Assembly: GCA_036898135.1 (NCBI GenBank)
Contig: CM072515.1
Span: 20,474,437-20,538,436, forward strand
Origin: Oncomelania hupensis
Taxonomy: Eukaryota; Mollusca; Gastropoda; Littorinimorpha; Pomatiopsidae
Reading direction: 5' to 3'
DNA length: 64,000 bases
Below, piece by piece: positions 1-59,683 of the stretch. Position numbers and translations under genes: made by a program. A model generated the notes under the pieces. The model was not told the origin of the DNA and did not search any database. It worked only from the letters and a program-made list of their open reading frames with translations. Every line of letters starts with the position of its first letter. Position 1 is the first letter of the stretch.

Positions 1-295
1 GCTCGAGTTGGCATGATGACGTCATTTTCTACAATAACCTGACAAAGAAAAGTAAGTCCTCCCGACCAATGGGAAAGCGCTTTAAGATAAAGTGGACCAG
101 TGAGAATCCATGTTATTGCTGCTGTGCAATATTATTTTCCTGTGAAAATGATGACGAAATTTCGGTCAGCAAAGGACGTGTTCGGCTTTTTGAAAAAGAG
201 TTTTCTTCATGTACTTTCCTGCCCACCATGAAGGATCCTGTAGATCTTCCGCCTACGCGGCAACTTCCACGAGGTGTGGAAATAAACAAACAAAC
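1..295. other. Unassigned sequence at the left edge
   Basis: No coding match. Presumably within the last SMCR8 intron. The stretch at 38-60 (ctgacaaagaaaagtaagtc) resembles the inverted motif repeated at 3.98-4.38 kb. Confidence 0.3.
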
Positions 296-3200
296 TATCC
301 TATCCTATCCTATCCTATCCTGTCCCGTAACCCTGAGGTCGTAGGGGCACCACAGATGATCGTTTAACCAGCATACTCCATCTCTCTCTGTCCTCAGCAG
401 CCCTGATGGCTTCGCTAAGTGTCAAACCAGTCCATTCTCGAATGTTGTCCTCCCATCTTTTTTTCGGTCTCCCTCTTCTTCTACCTCCTTGCACTGTGCC
501 TTCCAGAATAGTCTTTGCAAGGCCTGATGATCTAGTGACGTGGCCATACCATCGGAGTTTCCGTTTCTTCACCACTGTGAGCAGGTCATCGTGTTGTCAA
601 ATGGCTTGTGTGATGGTCTGTCGGACTTCGTCGTTGGTGATGTGTTGGGTATAGGAAATGCCCAGAAGTCTTCTGTAGCACCTCATCTCCATGCTTTGTA
701 TTCTTCGTTGTAGATCTGCTGTGAGGGTCCATGCTTCGCAAGCATATAGGAAAATGGAGATGACAAGGGAGCGCAGCAGTCTTACTTTGGAATGTAGAAT
801 GATGGTCCTGTCTTTCCAAATGGCTTCAACCTTGTCAGGGCAGCAGTTGTTTGTGCAATCCTGGAGAGGACTTCCTGTCGGGACCCATTGTCTGATACAA
901 TGGCTCCTAAATATTTGAAGCTATGCACTGTGTTGAGGGATTGGCCTTGGACTTTGATGTCCGTGTTGATGCCATTGGTGTTGTTGGTCATCATTTCGGT
1001 CTTCTCTGCACTTATTTCAATTCCACAAGCTTTGGAGGTGGTGTCAAGCCTCTGTACCAGCTGTTCAAGTTCTTGTTCCTCTCCAGCCAATCCATCAATG
1101 TCATCCACAAAACGAAGATTGGAGATTGCTCTACCCCCTATGCTGACTGTGCCTTCGTGATCTGCAAGAGCATCTGACATGATGCGCTCTAGGAAGATGT
1201 TGAAGGGTGTTGGAGAGAGTAGGCATCCTTGTCGCACACGGATTGTTGTTCTGAACCAGTTCCTGATGGCGCTGTTGTGGAGGACTGCACTGGTAGCCTT
1301 GTCATACAGGTTTTTGATGACTTCAATAATTTTAGGTCTGATGTTGTACGCTTTCATTGTTGCCCATAGAGCTGCATGCCAGACTCGGTCAAACGTTTTC
1401 TTGAAGTCTATGAACACATGATATAGATGTTGTTGGTGCTGTAGGTATTTCTCACAGATTATTCTGAGGTTGAAAATCTGTTCAGTGGTACTTCGCCCTG
1501 CCCTGAATCCTGCTTGTTCTTCAGCTATGATTTGTTCAGCTTGGGGTTTCAACCTGTTGAGTAATATTTTCAGGAGGACCTTGCTGGGATGGATGATGAG
1601 GCTGACGGTGCGGTAATTTTCACACTCCTGAAGGTTACCTTTTTTGGGAAGAGTGATGACAAGCGACTGGGCCCATGGTATAGGCCACTCTCCACTCTGC
1701 CAGATCTTGTTACAGATAATGGTGAGGGCATCAAGCATCGCTTCTCTTCCTGCTTGTAGCAGTTCCGCGGGTATGTTGTCCACTCCCGCTGACTTCCCTT
1801 TCTTTAGAGATTGCACTGCTGCCTCAACTTTTCCCGGAGAATTGGGAGGATTTCTTCTTCTCTGTTCTCTGGACATGCTAGAACTGATGGGTCTCCATTT
1901 GGTGTATGGTTGTAAAGGTCAGAGCAGTACTCTGTCCATCTGTCCAAGACTTCTTGTTCTTCTGTAAGGCATATGCCAGACTTGCTTTGGATCGTGGAGA
2001 CTTTGGGCAGTTTGAAACTTGTCAGCCGCTTTACAGTCTGGTAGGCCTTCTTGCTGTTGTTCTTGTTCAGACTGTTCTCTATTTCCTGGCATTGATCTTC
2101 TATCCAGTTATCCCTTTGCTGTGCGCATGCCTTTTCGGATGTCATTGTTGATTTTTCGGTAGACATCAGCTCCCTGTGAGGTGTTCTTTTTCTTTCTTTT
2201 TTTTAAATCTCTCTTCGTTTATCACACAGATCCAAAAGTTCAGGTGTGATCCACGGCTTCTTCTTTGGTCGGTGCTTGCCAAGGATCTCAGTGGCGGCAT
2301 CTGTCACAGCTGAGTTGAAGGTGGTGGTCATGGTGTTGACATCTACTTCACCAGCCCCCGAAATGAGCAGTGGTGCAAATTTCCCTTCAATTGTGGCCTG
2401 AAATAGTTCTGCCACCTCCGGGTCTTGCAGTTTGTCCATGTCGAACTTCAGTCTAGTGCAGTATTTACTCTCTTCAAGTGGAGCCGGAAAGACATCATCA
2501 AGAGATCGTGGTCACTTCCGATGTCTGCTCATGGAAAAGTGCGTGTCCTGCCAATGTTGATGCTTGATCTGAAGCGTTTCTTGACCATGATGTAGTCTAT
2601 TTGGTTGTGATGCTCCCCCCTGGGACTGTGCCATGTCCATCGTCTGGAGTTTTTGTGGAGACCAAGCGTGTTTGCCAGTACCAGATTGTTGTATCTGGCA
2701 AACTCAAAGAATCTCAAACCCCTGTCATTTGTCTCGTTGTTGCAGTGGGGTCCACATGTGTCTCCCCAGTTGTGATGCGCATCTTGGCCAACCTTAGCAT
2801 TCCAGTCGCCTTCCACTATGACTATGTCCTTCTTCGGCACTTGGTCAAGGACCGCCTGTAGATTTTCATAAAAATCCTCCACTTCGCTGTCGTCATAGTC
2901 TGATATTGGGGCATAGGTCTGGATGATGGTGATGTTGAAAGGGGCTGCTCTCAGGCGGATTGTAATGAGTCTACTGGGCGGCAACCCATGACAGTGGCTA
3001 GAATGTTCTTGTGGACCAAGAATCCAACGCCGTGTTCGTGCCTGTCATCTCTACCGCTGAAATAGAGCTTGTGGCCTTTGTCTGTCGTTGTTTCACCTAG
3101 GCCTTTCCAGCGCAGTTCGCTAATGCCTAGAACGTTCCATCGATAGCGGTCCAACTCGTGGGCCAGTTCTTCTAATTTTCCTTCCGCAGTTAGGGTCCTG

Positions 3201-3634
3201 ACATTCCAGGTTCCTATGACGATGTTGTTTCTCGTGCGGATCTTGCTAAATTGTCCATCAGTAGCATACTTAACACCTCCGTCCTGGTGGCCAACGGAAG
3301 GCGCGGTCCTTGAGCCGGGCGACGACCTATCCGGTATGGAATTAGTGGATAGTGTCATCATGCATGTAGTGTGTCTTGGGCAAAAAAGGACCTGGCGGTG
3401 CCCAATCCTCTCCAGGCTGTTGGGCACAGCCGAAATCCACGAATACAGTGTGGCTCGCCTTGGCCCCGAGCACGTGGTCGTTGAACCTGTAGCAACGTGA
3501 GGTTCCTCGCCCTGGCCGGTGACTTCTGTGTAGAAGACTTTCGCCCAGTGATGCCGTGCTAACATTACCCCTGTTAGTCGCCTCTTACGACACGCCGGGA
3601 AACGTTGGGCCTATTCTATTCAGTGCCCGAACCC
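296..3634 (-). mobile_element. RTE-like LINE, copy 1, near full length, decayed
   Basis: Minus-strand LINE. The 3' tail (TATCC)n begins at 296 and the 5' end (TGTGGGTTCGGGC on the minus strand) is near 3634. A repeat acaaacaaac at 286-295 recurs at about 3635-3644 as a target-site duplication. Relative to the intact copy at 23.1-26.5 kb, the ORF is broken into at least six frame segments: endonuclease at about 3565-2529, and reverse transcriptase and C-terminus at 2439-315. The catalytic FADD box reads FVDD here. Almost certainly dead. Confidence 0.9.
315..3565 (-). pseudogene. Frameshifted endonuclease-reverse transcriptase of RTE-like copy 1
   Basis: Open segments 3565-2951, 2984-2529, 2439-2203, 2166-1804, 1876-782 and 575-315 together cover the AP-endonuclease (GTWNVRTL, GDWNAKVG), the reverse transcriptase (FIDFKKTFDRVWH, RFVDDIDG) and the basic C-terminus (GRRRGRPKKRWED). 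Several frameshifts separate them. Confidence 0.88.
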
Positions 3635-3654
3635 ACAAACAAACAGCAACAAAT

Positions 3655-3850
3655 ATATTACAGACACACAACAAGGGCAACAAAATACAAGACATACACG
3701 TGGTGTAAAGGCAGGAAGATCGCTACAAGAGGAAACTGAAAGGAAAATAGTTTTGTATTTTTAAAACAAAATTGGCTGCATCTAATATTATTTTGAAGGG
3801 AGAGCAAAAAAACCCATGACTCCTGCATACCAACCCAGGAATATTAAGTG
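3655..3850 (-). mobile_element. Partial tRNA-derived SINE (same family as 49.3-49.9 kb)
   Basis: Shares ggtgtaaaggcagg, agatcgct and ttgaagggag in order with the copies at 49.66 and 56.3 kb. The tRNA-like head is missing here. Confidence 0.65.
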
Positions 3851-3982
3851 AAGAATGGCTAAAAACAATAAACAGGCACACATATACACTCACTGTAACT
3901 GCCGCACCCACATCTTACAAAACCCAACTTATGTGACTTATCTCGTCAGACTTTTTAACAAAGAAACGAAACGGCCTATGGG

Positions 3983-4385
3983 ACTTACTTGGTTTGGTGA
4001 ATTTTGAAAACAACGATTTACTTAATAATAAACTGACAAAACCAAGCGGATTTGACTTACTTGGTTTTGTGAATTTTTTTAACAAGGATTTAATTCAATA
4101 ATAAACTGACAAAACCAAGCGGGTGACTTGCTTGGTTTTGTCATGTTTTCAACAAAGATCTATCTCAAGAATAATCTGACAAAACATAGCAAATCCACAA
4201 ATAGTCTTAAAACATCAAATCTATCAAACATTTCTTTAACATTCAAGGTATGCACTCTTAAATCGAGGAATTGCATAATAATATGCCCTTAAACTTCCAG
4301 AAATGATCGCGTAATATAGCGCAACACAAAACGTCGATTTTCTCGAAAGTAGGTTTTGTGGACTTGCTCGGTTTTGTCAGTTCAC
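3983..4385. repeat. Imperfect ~70-bp tandem repeat with internal inverted motif
   Basis: About three units carry gacttacttggttttgtgaa and ctgacaaaaccaagcgg. CTTGGTTTTGTC and GACAAAACCAAG are reverse complements, so each unit can form a hairpin. A further copy (acttgctcggttttgtcag) is at 4361-4382. Possibly the edge of a DNA transposon. Confidence 0.6.
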
Positions 4386-4425
4386 GGCAGAACTAATGAT
4401 GGTATTACCCTTACAATAATTTTAC

Positions 4426-52170
<47,745 letters not shown>

Positions 52171-52176
52171 CTTGGC

Positions 52177-54549
52177 CTGTCAAAAATAATGTGTTTCAGT
52201 GTTAATTCTGTAAACTTGATTGTTTGCCCTTGGGGAAATCAAAAAACAGATAAATCCTTAACCCAAGAGTAATTAATAATTCTATGAATATTGATTTTCA
52301 TGAACAGAACTATAATTATTTGACTTGACAAGCTCATCGACAGGCATATATATATATATTTAGGTAGACAAACATATATTAATTTGTGAATGCCCGCAGG
52401 CATTGATCAGCCCAAGCATTGATCATAAACTCTGTATTGCTACTGCTAGTCTAGTCACTGTCACAAGATACACTACTGAGTCCAGTTTTCAACAGTACTT
52501 GCAGTTGCATGTAATGATGTATACATAAACACAACCTCGGGATTCTACATGATACATCAATGTACAAACGATCGGCTGTGAAACAGATCACTGTTGTCAA
52601 CAATTATTAGTTGCTAGCTTTGGAATTCAATGTTCACAAACTAAAACGGTAAACTGAGCTTGAGAACAAATGCACAAAATTTACTAACTTATATCCTCCC
52701 CTCATCCGACCCCAATGTTTTCTTCACTCGGCACCATTTGTATCCGGTTCAAAGATTAACTGTTTGGCTAATTTGAGAATTTGATTTTTAAAAATATAAT
52801 CCTACCATTTTTTATTTATAAACAGCACCAAAGAAATCGTTGTGGTTTTAAACATGTTCTCGTAATGGAAAGGAAAAGCTCCAAAAAAAATTCACTTTGG
52901 TTTTCCGACTTTCATCATTGACATTTGATAGAGCTGCAGTAAATTTACTGGTAGCTTCGTCTTTCTAGCCATACGATTTATCGTCTGCTTGGACTTGTTA
53001 TTAATAACAAAAGCAAAGTATATTTGCCTAATAATGCCACTGATACATTTATGCAATTATAACTCTTTTAGGAAAGTTAATTTATTTAAAATTTACCACC
53101 CACAATATTTTTTTTGTTTGAGCCAGTTATATGTGAAAATAATTTGCTCGCGAGGACGATACTCTTCCTTACTTATTAGAATTATGAATATCATCGATTA
53201 TGTCCCTTGCTACTAGTTTTTCGTTTGAGCTTTTATCGAGCTACTTATGCTGTGCATGTTGAGAATACTTTGAATAATGTTGGACTATGAGAACTTTGGA
53301 ATGGTCAGTTCAGTTATGGATATTCCTCTTTGCAATGTTTTAAAAGATGGTAAAAGAAAGATTACAAGATCAATTCGTCCAAAAATGGCTTGCAGAAGTA
53401 AATATTAATAATAATCTGTTTTATAATTACAGGATGTTTAAGGGGCAGAGGAGAGGGAAGGGAGGGGGGGGGAGTGGAATCACCTTTGAGAAGTATTGTA
53501 CAGACTACCAAATAAATTGTCAAATGTTATGCTTAAATACTGTGTGTTAAATCATAAGTTACAGAGTCAAAAAGTGAGATAAACGGGTGTACCACGCGGT
53601 GAAAGGATCTGTGATACATGTTTCAGGTGATTTGTGTGATGAATTTTACTATTTGTTTAATTATATGCTCTTTTATGATAGTAGAAAACTCCTGCTGAAA
53701 ACGTAGTTCCTCAAGTATCCCAACACAATAAAATTTAACATACTCATGATTTTTAGTAATAAAACGTCTGCTTAAATCACCCAAGTTTATTCACGTAATT
53801 CAACACAGCATGTGAAATTAGTCTTTCGGCATTGTGTCATTTGTCATAGATATTTTGTTTAATGAATTTAAATGAGTTCATGTTCTGAGTGTGCATTTTA
53901 TTTGGTTTGAATGACCCTTTTGTGGATTCTACAGTTTTTTTGTGCGAGTTTTTTTTTGTGGTTTTACGAGGTTGTCTTTGCTAGATTAAATTAACTTTGT
54001 TAATAAGTTAAGATTATATTTTTATACCCCGACAGAGCTGGTTGTGATGTATGATTATTATTTTGCCAATATTGATCGGTTGGGGATTGATTGAATATTG
54101 TATGTGAGATTTTATGAATGCTTGAATGCTTATTTTAATTGTGTGTTTTATTATTCATATTAATGTAATTTTTTGTTTCTTATTATTTTATAATTCTATG
54201 TGCCCTCATGGGTTTAATTTTCAGGAATAAAGTTTCCTTCTGCATTTTCATTTGATTTAATTAACTTTATTTCCCTTTGTATTTCCTTTTTACCACCTTC
54301 GACTCTCATCCTTTTTGTAATTAATTAGATGTGGAACTGTGCTAATGTCTTGTGTTTTTGCAAAGTTAAGTCCGACCTGTCATATCTCTGCACCTTTATA
54401 ATACCGCTTCAGTGCCTTTCAAGTCATATACTTGAAAAGGTAATGGTTAAGCTTTCAATCAGACTTGTCCCGATGGCTAATAGGATATAGGATGCAATCT
54501 GCAACTGCAAAGATATATGTTACTTAGCCTTCCAGAACCTAATAATAGC
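52177..54549. other. Sequence upstream of SMCR8 coding exon 1, no gene recognised
   Basis: AT-rich, with short TA runs near 52347. No ORF with family signature. A noncoding first exon of SMCR8 should lie in or beyond this stretch. Confidence 0.4.
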
Positions 54550-55200
54550 ATGCGTGCGACCTTCCGAAGCACCTCCGCTGTACTGACTAGTAGTGTGTAA
54601 GTTTAACAAATAGCAATCATTGAGGCCCTTGCTTTTCCGAGTTAGCGACTCGATTTGGCAGAAACTCGTCAAATATGACCTTCTGTTACATTGGACATTC
54701 CAGCGTCGTCAGAGTTAGATCAATGCATGTGGGAAGGCGCCATGTTGTCCCACGAACTTTCGTCTTCTTGGTCGTTTAGCTCAAAGTTTGCTTGTAGACA
54801 CATTATGGAAGTTAACCGTTGATTGAACAAATTCAGGTAAACTTCACTCGCGATCGCTTAGCTTTGCGTGCACAAGAGTGTGCTCCACACACCACAAAAG
54901 CCTAAGAATTAATCAGCATTTCTAAAAGGGCGGAGATCGGGGCTTTTTTGGGCTTACACAATAACTTCACGGAGTCCACACTAAAACGTAGTGACTGGCT
55001 AGTACAGAGTTTATGGCCCTCCAGATCCTCGTAGTTTGAAAAGCAAGGCAGCGATGACTTAACGGTCTTAACGGAAGGATTGAATGTTAAGGCATTGTTG
55101 AAACATGCACGACTTTTGATGTCGGCAGTAGATAACTTTTTAACTCGTCGCTTGAACAAACTGTCGGGTATCGCATTGCATTGACACACAGAGTATGTTG
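54550..55200. promoter_or_regulatory. CpG-richer island, possible (bidirectional) promoter
   Basis: More CG dinucleotides than the surroundings (gcgtgcgac, ctccgctg, ttccgagttagcgac, cactcgcgatcgc), plus an ATGGCGCC/GGCGCCAT motif at about 54736. Plus-strand donors agtagtgt|gtaagt (about 54597) and attcag|gtaaac (about 54837) are also present. It could be the SMCR8 promoter or the start of a divergent transcript; neither is proven. Confidence 0.3.
54902..55189 (-). other. Unexplained 95-codon ORF
   Basis: ATG to TAA, non-repetitive composition (for example KRRVKKLSTADIKSRACFNN), inside the CpG-richer stretch. No family recognised. Could be chance or a small exon. Confidence 0.25.
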
Positions 55201-56100
55201 ATTATTTTCAATGACACTTCACCACGCTCAGTTTAAATTTCTTTTAACTGCGATATGGTCGTAAGAATAAAAAAACACAACACCATGTAGTCTATTAAAC
55301 TTAATTGGTATTATTAGTATTCTTATATTTGAGCTAGAACAAAACCACAACAATCGATTTATATAAAAAATATGAGGGACAGCTTGCAATGTTGATGCAG
55401 ATGTTGACAGTTTTTTTTTAACCTAACAGTTGCATGGCTACAAACGATGCTGAAGATGATAACGACGATGACAATAAAAACAACGACGACAACAATTACA
55501 CTGAAGATGATGATAGATTATTAAAGGCGCTGCTGGTAACTGATGCAAGACAAAGAACCGCAAACATGTGGACAGTACAGTGTTGAAGCAATATTTATTT
55601 ATGTATGTGTGTATTAATTCATTCATTTATTTGTTTACTTCATTCGTTCTTATGTAGCAATTGTATAGCTCATGAGCTGCACAAGACGATGGCCAATGCA
55701 GGAACTAACTCGAACCATCCGAGGCGCCCACTTGAAGGCGCTGGCTTAGGCAATGCCCTTACTCTACCATCCAGCGTGCAGTGGACGGTGACATGGAGTG
55801 TAAAAAGCTGCTGGTCCATATGTTTGGCTTTAGTCCCTTCCATCAACGTGTCGCCACTCCAAACTGTTGCGCCAGTATCGATGTCGCACGTGCATGGTCA
55901 AATGCAAGCAAACTGTTTAGCATTGCAAAACACTTCTTTTCACAAGCGCTTTTCGCCGCTAGCCTTTGCCTTACGAGACACATAAATACTGCACCAGGCA
56001 GCGTGGGAGTCCTTTTTTTTTTTTGGTATTGCTGTTCGATTCGTTGTTGTTGTCCTTGACGCCAGCGCCGTCGTTATCAGCCCTTGTCGTTACCCTCATC
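55201..56100. other. No gene recognised
   Basis: Mixed unique sequence. Short open frames near 55605-55985 lack any signature. Confidence 0.35.
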
Positions 56101-56101
56101 A

Positions 56102-56107
56102 GCGTCG

Positions 56108-56168
<61 letters not shown>
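56102..56168. repeat. (ATC)n microsatellite at a SINE 3' end
   Basis: About 22 triplets ending directly at atggatgctaaatac, the SINE 3' end. Confidence 0.96.
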
Positions 56169-56545
56169 AATGGATGCTAAATACGCGCTTTTCCCCAAGT
56201 CACCAACCAGGCTCAAAGCGCTGCGATCTGTACAACATACACTCGCACGTTTTTCACACACTCTCACATAGGCCTACATCACAAACACACATGTACATAT
56301 CACTCCAACATGTGGTGTAAAGACAAGGAGATCGCTATTAGAAGACAGAAAAAGGAATCGAAACTTGATTTTTTTTTAAAATAAAATTTTAGATTGACTG
56401 CCTCAAGTACCATTATTGAAGGGAGGGAGGAAACCGGAGTAACCGGAGAAAAGCTTCGGTGACCTCAATAGTTTTGTAACTAAGTCACATAAGTTCGCTC
56501 CTTGCGGGAATCGAACCCACAACCTTAAGCATAGGAAACCGGCGA
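56165..56545 (-). mobile_element. tRNA-derived SINE, third copy
   Basis: Same order of blocks as 49.3-49.9 kb. B box gggttcgattcccgc and a degraded A box on the minus strand near 56480-56545. No MITE here. Confidence 0.8.
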
Positions 56546-56565
56546 CTGCGTCACGAGCTTACTTT

Positions 56566-56840
56566 TTTTTTTTTGCTTAATTCCTTGAATTCCGCGTGGA
56601 ACAAAGGGCCTCCACAACAGTTCTCCAGCGCACTCGGTTCTGGGCAGCCTTTTTCAGTTCACCCCATGACAGGTTGCAGCTCTTCATCTCCTCCTCACAG
56701 GAACGCCTCCAGGTCGTCTTGGGACGACCAACCTTCCTCCCCTGAGGATTCCACTGTAGGGTCTGCCGTGTGATGTCCCGTTGGGGTTTCCGCAAAGTGT
56801 GTCCCACCCAGCGCCACTTCACTGCGTCACGAGGCCATCC

Positions 56841-56842
<2 letters not shown>
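56566..56842 (-). mobile_element. LINE 3' end, different family, 5'-truncated
   Basis: Minus-strand frame encodes WRWVGHTLRKPQRDITRQTL, NPQGRKVGRPKTTWRRSCEE and VRWRTVVEALCS, the C-terminus typical of another LINE reverse transcriptase. The stop is followed within a few bases by a poly-A tail (56566-56576). Confidence 0.82.
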
Positions 56843-56914
<72 letters not shown>

Positions 56915-56915
56915 C
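56843..56915. repeat. (ATC)n microsatellite at the truncation point of the LINE fragment
   Basis: About 24 triplets, directly upstream of the LINE fragment. Confidence 0.96.
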
Positions 56916-57037
56916 CGCCATCATCAACTTCTTCTGCTCCTGCAATTCCTTCTTCCGTTTTATGTTCTCTTTTTTGTCTTCATCCTCCTTCTCATCCTCG
57001 TCCTCCTCGTCCTGCTTGTTGTTGTCGTTGTTTTTCT

Positions 57038-57260
57038 TTTTCTTCTTCTTCTTCTTCTTCTTCTTCTTCTTCTTCTTCTTCTTCTTCTTCTTCTTCTTCT
57101 TCTTCTCTTCTTCTTCTTCTTCTTCTTCTTCTTCTTCTTCTTCTTCTTCTTCTTCTTCTTCTTCTTCTTCTTCTTCTTCTTCTTCTTCTTCTTCTTCTTC
57201 TTCTTCTTTTTCTTCTTCTTCTTCTTCTTCTTCTTCTTCTTCTTCTTCTTCTTCTTCTTC
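57038..57260. repeat. (TTC)n array, ~220 bp
   Basis: Nearly perfect CTT triplets with two short interruptions. It makes long poly-Ser/Phe/Leu and poly-Glu/Lys/Arg frames that are not genes. Homopurine-homopyrimidine, so it may form triplex DNA. Confidence 0.97.
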
Positions 57261-57783
57261 TGCACCCGATACACATTGGACGAAGGCTACTAGAAGCATG
57301 CTGTAGTAGTCGCCTCAACAGGCCATAAAGCATGCTCTCATGCTTCAGAGCACTGCTTCATATACTCTTCAAGCCCTAGGAGCATTGACCAACCAACTCA
57401 TGAAAATAGAAAATGTAAGTTTCGTCTCATCTAGGGAACGAATTAGGTCAAACTGTATTTGTTTCTAGGTCAACTGTCTTTTACGAACCGTTTGAGAATG
57501 TTTTTGAATCGTTTGTTGACGCCGGATAGTGTCCTCACTTAGTCATATACAATTTAAGAATCCAAGAAGGCAAATTGGTTTTTGAGACGGAAGGAGCGGA
57601 ATGTTGTAGAGAAACATTCTGTATATATTTACAGTGAAACATTCTGTATATATTTACAGTGAAATTGCGCTTTTCCCGTCACTATAGAGCTTGAAGAGTA
57701 TAGAAAGCAGTGCTCTCTAGCACTCTAGTCGAGGCGACTACTAAAGCATGCTTCTGGTAGCCTTCGACCAATGTGTACCGGGT
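57261..57783. mobile_element. Long-inverted-repeat MITE, 523 bp, inside (TTC)n
   Basis: Inverted arms of about 120 bp: the left begins CACCCGATACACATTGGACG, the right is the complement of CACCCGGTACACATTGGTCG. Both share agaagcatgct, gtagtcgcctc and tatactcttcaag. A (TTC) array lies on both sides (the right part is 57784-57819), so it inserted into the microsatellite. Confidence 0.85.
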
Positions 57784-57819
57784 GTCTTCTTCTTCTTCTT
57801 CTTCTTCTTCTTCTTCTTT

Positions 57820-58910
57820 AATCCCCTCCTCTTCAGTTCGACGATTATTTAAGAGCGCTACTCTTTTCTCGTTGAGCGGGACTAGAACAGAGTCGCCAAA
57901 CCTTTTGAAAAAGTTCTGGATGCGGGTGATCCCACCCTAAGCGCCAATTTGTTTCTTCAATACCTGAACTACAAAGAGGAATGGAATCCACACTAGTGGC
58001 TTTAAAGGTATATTCGGTTTCCAGATAAAAATGCAGATCAGATGAAGCTACTGCAAAGGCGAGAATTGATGCCATGGGTACATGGGATCAATACGCAGGT
58101 AAATGAAAAACAGTCAAACAGAAGAAGCCTTGTAGGAATAGGAAGGAAGGTCATGGGGCAACACGGAGGTATAGGAGGAGGTGGCAAAGAGAGACAGAGA
58201 GAGAGAGCATTTTTGTAGATGAAAAAAAACTGCCGAAGAAAAAATAGGTAACTTCTTCTCAGTTAACTTCAAACACATAGTTGTAATGAGAATATTCTCT
58301 AATATGTAAATTATAGGTGACAAATCTCATTTTCTGACTTGAGAGTTAGAGAACAGTTTGGGAAACTGAAGAAAAAAACAAAACATTCTTTTATCGGGCA
58401 ACTATAGGAAGAAGAAGAAGGAGGATGAGGAGTGTGAAAGAAAGGTGGAAGAAGGGGAGGAGGACGATGATAAAGAGGATGAAGGAGGAGGATGGCACTG
58501 AAGAAGAGAAGCAGACTTTGAAAGTCAAGTGCGTACGTACGCATTAAGCTTATAATATAAAAGAGACCATTTTGATAGTTGGTAGGACATAGGGTTTGGG
58601 GATTGGGCTGTAGGTTGAAAAGAGAGAGGAAACGGGGCATGGTGTTGATGAAGACGACAAGTTTAGGACATCAAATGGTGGTAGGAAAGGGGGAGGCGCG
58701 GCAAACAATCAAAAAGAAGATAACCTGTTTGGACAGTAAAGAGGGTTTGGGGAGGGTGGGAGGGAGGGAGGGAGGGAGGAAGCAGCGAGCTATTATAAGA
58801 TGGAAAAGAGGGTAAATGAGGGCAGACAGTGGACGAATAAAATGCACACTGCATTGTCAATACAGACGGACGTTAATGGAGACCCTTCCCCCATCCACCC
58901 CCTTCTCCCC
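57820..58910. other. No gene recognised; purine-rich stretches
   Basis: Includes gaagaagaagaaggaggatg (58409-58500) and a run of ggga repeats at about 58752-58780 that could form a G-quadruplex. No coding signature. Confidence 0.4.
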
Positions 58911-59049
58911 TCCCCCGACAAAAGTTGATTAACTCTCTCTCTCTCTCTCTTGCATTGTGAGCTTGTTCTTTGGGAGAACTCGAGAGGTTAGCACACATAA
59001 ACAGACAAACAGGCAGGCAGGCAGACACATAAGAGTATCAGAGCCTACA

Positions 59050-59510
59050 GATGAAAGCGCTGACATACTGTAGTCTCAAATACTCTGCACGACAGACGGA
59101 CAAACACACACACATGCACTCACACACAAACTCGCGCGCGCACTGATCGAAACCTCGCTGAGGGGCCAGTGGCTGCCGTTCACAGTGACGAGTGAAGTTC
59201 TCTTGTGGTTTCTAACTGTCTTAAAAAAGAGTTAACTTCCAGAAATTAAAACTTTCACTTTTTCACCCTTCAGGGCGCCTTCAAACCCCGTCTGCTCTTC
59301 TTTTGCAGAGCGTTTGTTTGTGTGTATGTGTATCTGTTCGTCTGTATGTCTGTCTTACCGATGTATACTTTGAAGGTTAAGTGTTTTAAAAAACATTGTT
59401 TTGTCCTTTTTGCATTTTTCTGTTTATCCTGCATTTGTTATCCATTGCTTGAATAACAGCTTGTAATTTAAAACTATCACACCGTTCTCTCACACCGACT
59501 GGTAAAAAAA
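59050..59510. other. No gene recognised
   Basis: Short CA and CG repeats near 59101-59140; otherwise plain sequence. Confidence 0.4.
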
Positions 59511-59515
59511 CCAAC

Positions 59516-59520
<5 letters not shown>

Positions 59521-59609
<89 letters not shown>

Positions 59610-59648
59610 GAGACAGAGAGAGACAGAGACAGAGACAGAGACAGAGAC

Positions 59649-59682
<34 letters not shown>
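59521..59682. repeat. (GA)n and (GACA)n microsatellite
   Basis: About 80 bp of pure GA followed by gacagaga variants and (gaca)n. Confidence 0.97.

Positions 59683-59683
<1 letters not shown>

Noticed and set aside
1..4425. Final SMCR8 exon
   Set aside because: I searched the minus strand for a segment like the human C-terminus after the VRVVQ block and found none; it probably lies left of the window.
55605..55985. 126-codon plus-strand frame
   Set aside because: No family signature, no splice support, and an overlapping alternative frame of similar quality.
56577..57333. Long poly-Glu, poly-Lys, poly-Arg, poly-Ser, poly-Phe frames up to 240 codons
   Set aside because: They are six-frame translations of the (TTC)n array and the adjoining (ATC)n. 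Only the last ~80 codons on the minus strand (LINE C-terminus) have meaning.
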